64,000 bases of DNA. It comes from Streptomyces nymphaeiformis. GTDB lineage: Bacteria; Actinomycetota; Actinomycetes; Streptomycetales; Streptomycetaceae. The notes under the pieces were generated by a model. The model was not told where the DNA came from and did not search any database. It was given only the letters and a program-made list of their open reading frames with translations. Both the position numbers and the translations under genes were made by a program. The stretch covers positions 1 through 64,000 of the forward strand of contig NZ_JACHJY010000012.1 of assembly GCF_014203895.1 (NCBI RefSeq). Direction: 5' to 3'. Positions 58,827 to 64,000 of this stretch are shown here, one piece after another; within the stretch, counting starts at the first letter, position 1; each line of letters opens with the position of its first letter.

Positions 58827-59927
58827 ATGTCCGACTTCGTACCCGGGCTCGAGGGAGTCGTCGCGTTCGAGACGGAGATCGCCGAACCCGACAAGGAGGG
58901 CGGCGCCCTCCGCTACCGCGGGGTCGACATCGAGGACCTCGTCGGCCACGTCTCCTTCGGGAACGTCTGGGGCCTGCTCGTCGACGGCGCCTTCAACCCG
59001 GGCCTGCCGGCCGCCGAGCCCTTCCCGATCCCCGTGCACTCCGGCGACATCCGCGTCGACGTGCAGTCCGCGCTCGCGATGCTCGCGCCCGTCTGGGGCC
59101 TCAAGCCGCTCCTCGACATCTCCGCCGAGCAGGCCCGCGACGACCTCGCCCGCGCGGCCGTCATGGCCCTCTCGTACGTCGCGCAGTCCGCGCGCGGCCA
59201 GGGTCTCCCGATGGTCCCGCAGAGCGAGATCGACAAGGCCGAGTCCGTCGTCGAGCGCTTCATGGTCCGCTGGCGCGGCGAGCCCGACCCGAAGCACGTC
59301 AAGGCCGTCGACGCCTACTGGACCTCCGCCGCCGAGCACGGCATGAACGCCTCCACGTTCACCGCGCGCGTCATCGCGTCGACCGGCGCGGACGTCGCCG
59401 CCTCCCTCTCCGGTGCCGTCGGCGCCATGTCCGGGCCGCTGCACGGCGGCGCGCCCTCCCGCGTCCTCGGCATGATCGAGGAGATCGAGCGGACCGGCGA
59501 CGCCACCGCGTACGTGAAGCAGGCCCTCGACAAGGGCGAGCGCCTCATGGGCTTCGGCCACCGCGTCTACCGCGCCGAGGACCCCCGCGCCCGCGTGCTC
59601 CGCCGTACGGCCAAGGAGCTGGCGGCCCCGCGCTTCGAGGTCGCCGAGGCCCTGGAGAAGGCCGCCCTGGAGGAGCTGCACAACCGCCGCCCGGACCGCG
59701 TCCTGGCGACGAACGTGGAGTTCTGGGCGGCGATCGTCCTCGACTTCGCCGAGGTCCCGGCGCACATGTTCACGTCGATGTTCACGTGCGCGCGTACGGC
59801 CGGCTGGTCGGCGCACATCCTGGAGCAGAAGCGCACCGGCCGCCTCGTGCGCCCCTCGGCCCGCTACACGGGCCCCGGCCAGCGGGACCCGCGCGAGATC
59901 GAGGGCTACGCCGACATCGCCGGCTAG
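58827..59927 (+). CDS. Citrate synthase-family protein
   Basis: 366 residues, shorter than the 430-residue main citrate synthase. Catalytic His171/His206, His245 (FGHRVY) and Asp306 (LDFAEV) are kept. It may be a second citrate synthase or methylcitrate synthase. AGAGGAG precedes ATG 58827. The stop codon starts a duplicated terminator. Confidence 0.92.
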   Translation: MSDFVPGLEGVVAFETEIAEPDKEGGALRYRGVDIEDLVGHVSFGNVWGLLVDGAFNPGLPAAEPFPIPVHSGDIRVDVQSALAMLAPVWGLKPLLDISAEQARDDLARAAVMALSYVAQSARGQGLPMVPQSEIDKAESVVERFMVRWRGEPDPKHVKAVDAYWTSAAEHGMNASTFTARVIASTGADVAASLSGAVGAMSGPLHGGAPSRVLGMIEEIERTGDATAYVKQALDKGERLMGFGHRVYRAEDPRARVLRRTAKELAAPRFEVAEALEKAALEELHNRRPDRVLATNVEFWAAIVLDFAEVPAHMFTSMFTCARTAGWSAHILEQKRTGRLVRPSARYTGPGQRDPREIEGYADIAG

Positions 59928-59960
59928 GGCCTGTCCGACCCCGATCCGCCGGACAGGCCC
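59927..59960 (+). terminator. Stem-loop terminator, copy 2 of a duplicated element
   Basis: GGGCCTGTCCG (59927-59937), a 12-base loop, CGGACAGGCCC (59950-59960): a perfect 11-bp stem that begins at the last base of the TAG stop. The loop is identical to copy 1 at 12291-12324. Confidence 0.8.
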
Positions 59961-59987
59961 TGGAGCCCTCGAATCCGCCGGGGGCCG

Positions 59988-61028
59988 TCACACCAGCTGG
60001 GCCTGCTGTTCCTGGGCGAGCAGCAGGTCCGCGTGGTGGCGGGCCGTGGTCAGCGGATGGGCGCGGAGCTTGCCCTTCAGCTCGTTGCGGCCGTACTCGG
60101 CGAACAGCGGGTTCGCCGGGTCGGCGGTGACGCCGGGCGCGCGGTCCGCGAAGGGGAACTGGAGCGGGGCGATCCGGGCGTCCAGGCGCGGGTTGTAGAA
60201 GAACGGCACGGAGAATCGTTCCGTCGCCCCGGGCGGCGACACCACCCGGTGGTTCGTGGCGATCAGGTAGCCGTTCGTGGCGACCTCAAGGAGCTCGCCC
60301 AGGTTGACGACGAACGCGCCCGGCAGCGGCGGCACGTCGTGGAAGTTCCCGTCCTCCCGCTGCACCTGCAGCCCGCCCACCTGGTCCTGGAGCAGCAGGG
60401 TGAGGAAGCCGTAGTCCTTGTGCGCGCCGACGCCCTGGTCGTCGCCCTCGCCGCTGCTGCCCGGGTAGCGCACCAGCTTGAGGTGCGGGTGGGCGCGCGG
60501 GCCGAAGATGTCGTCGTAGAAGTCCGTGGGCGCCCCGATGGAGGCGAGCAGCTCGTGGAGGAGCCGCTCGGCGACGCCGCTGAGGCGGTCGATCCAGTGC
60601 AGTGCGGCCGTGCGGAGCTCGGGGAGGGCGGCGGGCCACTGGTTGGGGCCTTCGAGCCACCAGTACGGGGGCTCCCAGGGGCCGGGGTCGCGCGCGGGGC
60701 GCTCGGCGCCGATGTCGAGCTGGTCGCGCCAGTCGCGGGCGCCGGCGGTGCGCTCGTCGCCGATGCGCGTGTAGCCGCGGAAGTGCGGCGAGTTGATGTT
60801 GTCGAGGGCGAGCCGGTCGGCCTCGGGCAGCGCGAAGAAGGCGTGCATGGCGTCGGTCAGGGCCTTGGTCTCGGCCTCGGAGACGCCGTGCCCGATGAGC
60901 TGGAAGAAGCCCACGTCGTGGGCGGCCGAGTGGAGCTGCGCATGGAGCAGCTTCCGTGCCTGTGGGTCACGGTCGGCGGCCGAGAGGTCGACGATCGGGA
61001 GCTGCGAGGAGTACGAGCTGTTCGTCAT
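59988..61028 (-). CDS. 2-oxoglutarate/Fe(II) oxygenase (IPNS-like)
   Basis: 346 residues. The iron triad is His203, Asp205 (AHKDYGF) and His260; Arg271 in RFSVPF binds 2-oxoglutarate. The N-terminal DIOX_N domain (PIVDLSAADRD) is present. It resembles isopenicillin-N-synthase-like proteins, but the substrate is not predicted. A 24-residue leader peptide lies 125 bp upstream, which suggests attenuation or translational control of this gene. Confidence 0.92.
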   Translation of the reverse strand: MTNSSYSSQLPIVDLSAADRDPQARKLLHAQLHSAAHDVGFFQLIGHGVSEAETKALTDAMHAFFALPEADRLALDNINSPHFRGYTRIGDERTAGARDWRDQLDIGAERPARDPGPWEPPYWWLEGPNQWPAALPELRTAALHWIDRLSGVAERLLHELLASIGAPTDFYDDIFGPRAHPHLKLVRYPGSSGEGDDQGVGAHKDYGFLTLLLQDQVGGLQVQREDGNFHDVPPLPGAFVVNLGELLEVATNGYLIATNHRVVSPPGATERFSVPFFYNPRLDARIAPLQFPFADRAPGVTADPANPLFAEYGRNELKGKLRAHPLTTARHHADLLLAQEQQAQLV

Positions 61029-61153
61029 GTATGCATCCGCGGGGTATACGGGTGCCCGCGGCGGCCGCCAAGGGTGGGGCGGGGGCCACGGGTGCCGGTC
61101 GGCTGGGGCTCTGTACGAGGGACCGAGGGGGTGTGGAGTGGTACCCCGGTGGG

Positions 61154-61228
61154 TCAGGCGGAGCGGCGACAGCCCATGCTCGTGACGCGGACGTAGTCCA
61201 CGTGGCGACGGCGTACGAGCAGAGGCAT
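61154..61228 (-). CDS. Putative leader peptide (24 aa)
   Basis: Encodes MPLLVRRRHVDYVRVTSMGC followed by RRSA. The pattern RRHVDxxRV...CRR matches a family of actinobacterial leader peptides annotated upstream of sulfur- and metabolism-related genes. It lies 125 bp upstream of the oxygenase gene on the same strand. A Cys codon near the end, followed by Arg codons, may let a stalled ribosome control the downstream gene; that is inference. Confidence 0.65.
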   Translation of the reverse strand: MPLLVRRRHVDYVRVTSMGCRRSA

Positions 61229-61398
61229 GGAGTCAGCGTACTGCGGTGGGGAGCGGGCCACTGTGGTCCCCGTCACGTCCCGGGCGGTGATGGCTCAAAG
61301 TCTGTTCAAAGTGGCGGGCTTGCGCGAAGATCGCCGCCATTGCGTGTTCGGTACACGCCAAGCTTCCCGTCGCCGCATCCCATCGCAGGAGGATGTCC

Positions 61399-62436
61399 AT
61401 GACCCGCCGCACCTCTCGTGGCCTGGCCGCCGCGGCCGCCGTCACCGTGGCCACGGCCACCGCGGCGCTGCTCCCGTCCGCGGGAGCCTCCGCCGCCACC
61501 GCGCCGCAGGCCCGCGTCTTCATGGTGAACCCGGTCCAGTCCTCGGGCGACCAGACCCTCGCCGACCACAAGGACGCGGCGAGCGACGTCCCCGCCTCCG
61601 CGTACGCCACCGTCGCCCTGCGCAACCTCGACGCGAGCGGCGCCCTGTCCGGCAAGTGGGCCGCCGTCCGCTCCGAGACCGGCGCCCCCGCCAGGACCTC
61701 GGACCTCGCCGGCCTCGACCGGTCCGACGACCGGTTCGAGCAGGTCATGGCGTACTTCTGGGTCAACGAGGCGCAGGAGTACCTGCAGGGCCTCGGCTTC
61801 GGCTCCGAGCTGCCCGGGGCGAACGACCGGGTCCAGCCGGTCCGCCTCAACCAGTGGGGCGCCGACAACTCCTTCTTCACCGACAAGAAGGACGAGATCC
61901 GCTTCGGCAAGGGCGGCGTGGACGACGCCGAGGACGCCGAGGTGATCGTCCACGAGTACGGCCACGCCGTGCACGAGGCCCAGGTCCACGGCTTCGGCAG
62001 CTCCCCGGAGGCCGGCGCGATCGGCGAGGCCTTCGGCGACTACCTGGGCATGGAGGTCGGCTCGAACGCGGACGCCAAGTACGGCTGGCCGATGAAGACC
62101 GACCTCGCCTGCGTCGGCGACTGGGACTCCACCGGCTACAGCGCGGCCCCGCACTGCCTGCGCCGCCTCGACGGCACCAAGACCTACAAGGACCGCGTGG
62201 GCGAAGTCCACGCGGACGGCGAGATCTGGTCCCGCGCCCTCTTCGACATCCGGGGCAAGCTCGGCGCCCGCACGGCCGACCGGATCATCGTGAACGCGCA
62301 GTTCGGCTTCGCTCCCGACACCAGCTTCAAGGACGCGGCCCTGACGACGGTCGCGACCGCGCAGAAGATGTACGGGACGCAGGCCGCGGCGGCGGTGCGG
62401 GACGCCTTCCGGGCGCGGGAGATCCCGGGCGTCTAG
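61399..62436 (+). CDS. Secreted gluzincin metallopeptidase
   Basis: 345 residues. A signal peptide ends at AGASAAT. The zinc site is HEYGH (185-189) with a third ligand in GEAFGDYLG (Glu210), similar to M4/M36-type peptidases; two Cys (LACVG, HCLRR) could form a disulfide. Extracellular. AGGAGG at 61387-61392 fits ATG 61399 (spacing 6) better than ATG 61393. Its stop overlaps the TetR gene end by 4 bp. Confidence 0.9.
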   Translation: MTRRTSRGLAAAAAVTVATATAALLPSAGASAATAPQARVFMVNPVQSSGDQTLADHKDAASDVPASAYATVALRNLDASGALSGKWAAVRSETGAPARTSDLAGLDRSDDRFEQVMAYFWVNEAQEYLQGLGFGSELPGANDRVQPVRLNQWGADNSFFTDKKDEIRFGKGGVDDAEDAEVIVHEYGHAVHEAQVHGFGSSPEAGAIGEAFGDYLGMEVGSNADAKYGWPMKTDLACVGDWDSTGYSAAPHCLRRLDGTKTYKDRVGEVHADGEIWSRALFDIRGKLGARTADRIIVNAQFGFAPDTSFKDAALTTVATAQKMYGTQAAAAVRDAFRAREIPGV

Positions 62437-63050
62437 TCCTTCAGCGCTTCACTGACGAGCCGCGCCCACTGGGACACCACCCGTTCCCGGCGGGCGCGGT
62501 CGTCCGTCAGGAGGGTGGCGAGGCCCAGGCCGCGGGCCATGTCCAGGAGGCCCTGGACGGTCTCGCGGACGCCGGGCCGGGACTCGTCGGCGCCCAGGAC
62601 CTCGACGGCGATGCGGTGGGACTCGCGCCCGACGCGGGCCTCCAGCTCGGTGACCCGCTCGCGGAGCTGCTCCTCGCCGGAGGCGGCGACCCACAGGTGG
62701 AGCGCGGCCCGGAAGAGGGGTCCGGTGTAGAGGCCGACGAGGGCGGCGACGGCCTGTTCGCGGTCGTCCGTGGGGACGGCGCGCAGGGCCTGCGAGCGTT
62801 CCTCGGCGACGTACTCGACGGCGGCCGTGAAGAGGTCCTCGCGGGTGGGGAAGTGGTGCTGGGCGGCGCCCCGGGAGACGCCGGCCCGTTCGGCGACGAC
62901 GGAGACCGTGGAGCCCGCCCAGCCGTGTTCGGCCAGGCAGGACACGGCGGCCTCCAGGAGCCGCTGCCGGGTGGCGCGGCTCCGGTCCTGCTTGGGGTTC
63001 CGGTCGGGCTTGTCCGGCCGGTCCGGCTTGGGCGCGGTCAGAGCCGCCAT
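62433..63050 (-). CDS. TetR-family regulator
   Basis: 205 residues. The HTH (TVSVVAERAGVSRGAAQHHFPTREDLFTAAVEYV split over the fold) is typical; the C-terminal domain is helical. It is the last gene after a crotonase and CoA ligase; its start overlaps the crotonase stop by 13 bp. It may control that operon, and it is a candidate for the CTGACG-N3-CGTCAG sites, but nothing in this window tests that. Confidence 0.9.
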   Translation of the reverse strand: MAALTAPKPDRPDKPDRNPKQDRSRATRQRLLEAAVSCLAEHGWAGSTVSVVAERAGVSRGAAQHHFPTREDLFTAAVEYVAEERSQALRAVPTDDREQAVAALVGLYTGPLFRAALHLWVAASGEEQLRERVTELEARVGRESHRIAVEVLGADESRPGVRETVQGLLDMARGLGLATLLTDDRARRERVVSQWARLVSEALKD

Positions 63051-63766
63051 GCGGGGTCCCGTCGTTCGAGGAAGGCCGTCATCCCTTCGCGCGCCTCGGC
63101 GGAGGCGAAGAGCGTGGCCGACCTCTGCACCAGGTCCTCCGCGTCGCGTTCGAAGGTTTCCAGGACTCTAGCGGTGACCAGCCGTTTCGCCTCGCGCAGG
63201 CCCTGCGGGGAGGCGGCGCGGAGGGAGTCGAGGATGCCGGGGAGTTCCTGGTCGCCGGCGGTGACGAGGCCCATGCCGACGGCCTCGGGGACGCCGAACC
63301 GCTCGCCCGTGAGGTAGTACCGGGCGGCCGCGCGCGGTTCGAGGCGCGGCAGGAGGGTGAGGGAGATGACGGCGGGCGCGACCCCGATGCGTACCTCGGT
63401 GAGCGCGAAGTCGGCCCCCTCCCCCGCGAGGACGACGTCGGCCGCGCCGAGCAGGCCGAGCCCGCCGGCGCGGGTGTGGCTGCCGGCGGTGACGTGGGCG
63501 ACGACCGGTTTGGGCAGCTCGACCATCTGCCGGAGCAGGTCCACGAAGGCGTACGGGCTGGGCGGGGCCTTCAGGTCGGCGCCCGCGCTGAACGTGGAGC
63601 CGGTGTGGGTGAGGACGACCGCCCGTACGGCGGGGTCCTTGCCGGCGGCGGTGAGCGCGTCGGCGAGCTCGGTGACGAGCGGGGCGGAGAGGGCGTTGCG
63701 GCCGGCCGGGGAGTCGAGGGCGAGGGTGGTGACGCCCCGCTCCTCGGAGACGCGGATCAGGTTCAC
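63038..63766 (-). CDS. Enoyl-CoA hydratase-family protein
   Basis: 242 residues, crotonase. The oxyanion and acid regions read FSAGADLKA, GGLGLLGAADVVLAG and LTEVRIGVAPAVISL. GTG 63766 overlaps the CoA ligase stop (GTGA). In operon with the CoA ligase and TetR, suggesting fatty or aromatic acid breakdown. Confidence 0.88.
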   Translation of the reverse strand: MNLIRVSEERGVTTLALDSPAGRNALSAPLVTELADALTAAGKDPAVRAVVLTHTGSTFSAGADLKAPPSPYAFVDLLRQMVELPKPVVAHVTAGSHTRAGGLGLLGAADVVLAGEGADFALTEVRIGVAPAVISLTLLPRLEPRAAARYYLTGERFGVPEAVGMGLVTAGDQELPGILDSLRAASPQGLREAKRLVTARVLETFERDAEDLVQRSATLFASAEAREGMTAFLERRDPAWRL

Positions 63767-64000
63767 GTACGGTCCCTCAGCTCTCTGCGAAGAATCTTTC
63801 CGGAGGCGGCCCGGGGGACGGCGTCGACGAACTCGACGGCGCGGACCTTCTTGTACGGGGAGACGCGGGCGGCGACGTGGGCCATGACGTCCTCGGCGGT
63901 GAGGCCGGGCGCGGCGGGCTGGCGGACGACGAAGGCCTTGGGGATCTCGGTGCCGTCCGGGTCGGTGACGCCGATGACGGCGGCGTCGGCGACGCCCTCG
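63763..64000 (-). CDS. AMP-forming acyl-CoA ligase, C-terminal part
   Basis: The gene continues past the window's right edge. The visible 78 residues are the C-terminal domain (ADAAVIGVTDPDGTEIPKAFV, VSPYKKVRAVEFVDAVPRAA, SGKILRREL with the catalytic Lys). Resembles 4-coumarate-CoA ligase-like enzymes. It precedes a crotonase and TetR. Confidence 0.9.
   Translation of the reverse strand, partial: EGVADAAVIGVTDPDGTEIPKAFVVRQPAAPGLTAEDVMAHVAARVSPYKKVRAVEFVDAVPRAASGKILRRELRDRT

Noticed and set aside
62433..63050. The TetR gene as the proven repressor of the CTGACG-N3-CGTCAG sites
   Set aside because: It is about 37 kb away in another operon whose promoter is outside the window, so the link is only possible.

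Overview
The window is high-GC DNA from a Streptomyces chromosome. Third codon positions are almost all G or C, GTG starts are frequent, and four-base ATGA or GTGA gene overlaps are common. Recognisable Streptomyces markers include a DmdR1-type iron regulator beside a SIS-domain gene, XRE-DUF5753/DUF397 pairs, PdxH next to a short citrate synthase, and many secreted proteins with Ala-rich signal peptides. About 70 genes are supported. I saw no rRNA or tRNA gene and no CRISPR array.

1-2 kb: nested inverted repeats, then a small secreted matrixin-type protease and a coupled membrane-anchored protein. 2-4.1 kb: a Ser/Thr kinase with a membrane segment and an outside ricin-B lectin domain. 4.1-26.8 kb: a catabolic region with DoxX, DUF35, FAD monooxygenase, NDP-forming acyl-CoA synthetase, enoyl-CoA hydratases, flavin reductase, alcohol dehydrogenase, SDR, cyclase-family hydrolase, two adjacent acyl-CoA dehydrogenases, amidohydrolase and an AMP-forming CoA ligase. 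Its promoters share the dyad CTGACG-N3-CGTCAG (five perfect or near-perfect sites and three weaker ones), which points to one regulon. MFS exporters, an AraC-type regulator and two FG-GAP/lectin-like secreted proteins lie in or near this region.

26.7-45.1 kb: STAS antagonist, ECF sigma factor with a zinc-finger anti-sigma, PurU, a solo TnpB (IS200/IS605 group) that interrupts a conserved gene, a lipoprotein binding protein, an NsdA-like HTH/TPR regulator, a prim-pol protein, an ABC exporter, APH, GNAT and SUKH proteins, and an XRE-DUF397 pair. 45-57.7 kb: hydrolases between duplicated hairpins, DmdR1 and a SIS protein, a candidate imine reductase with a divergent HxlR regulator, a PAS protein, and a two-component system divergent from an ABC exporter.

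57.7-64 kb: a free-standing structured RNA with a 14-nt perfect complement to the 16S rRNA 3' end, then PdxH, citrate synthase, a 2-oxoglutarate/Fe(II) oxygenase preceded by a 24-residue leader peptide, a secreted gluzincin, and the end of a second CoA-ligase/enoyl-CoA hydratase/TetR operon that runs off the right edge.

Most interesting points: the CTGACG-N3-CGTCAG regulon, the TnpB insertion whose excision restores a reading frame and predicts its own guide, and the structured RNA at 57.7 kb. All functions are inferred from sequence alone; no database search was possible.
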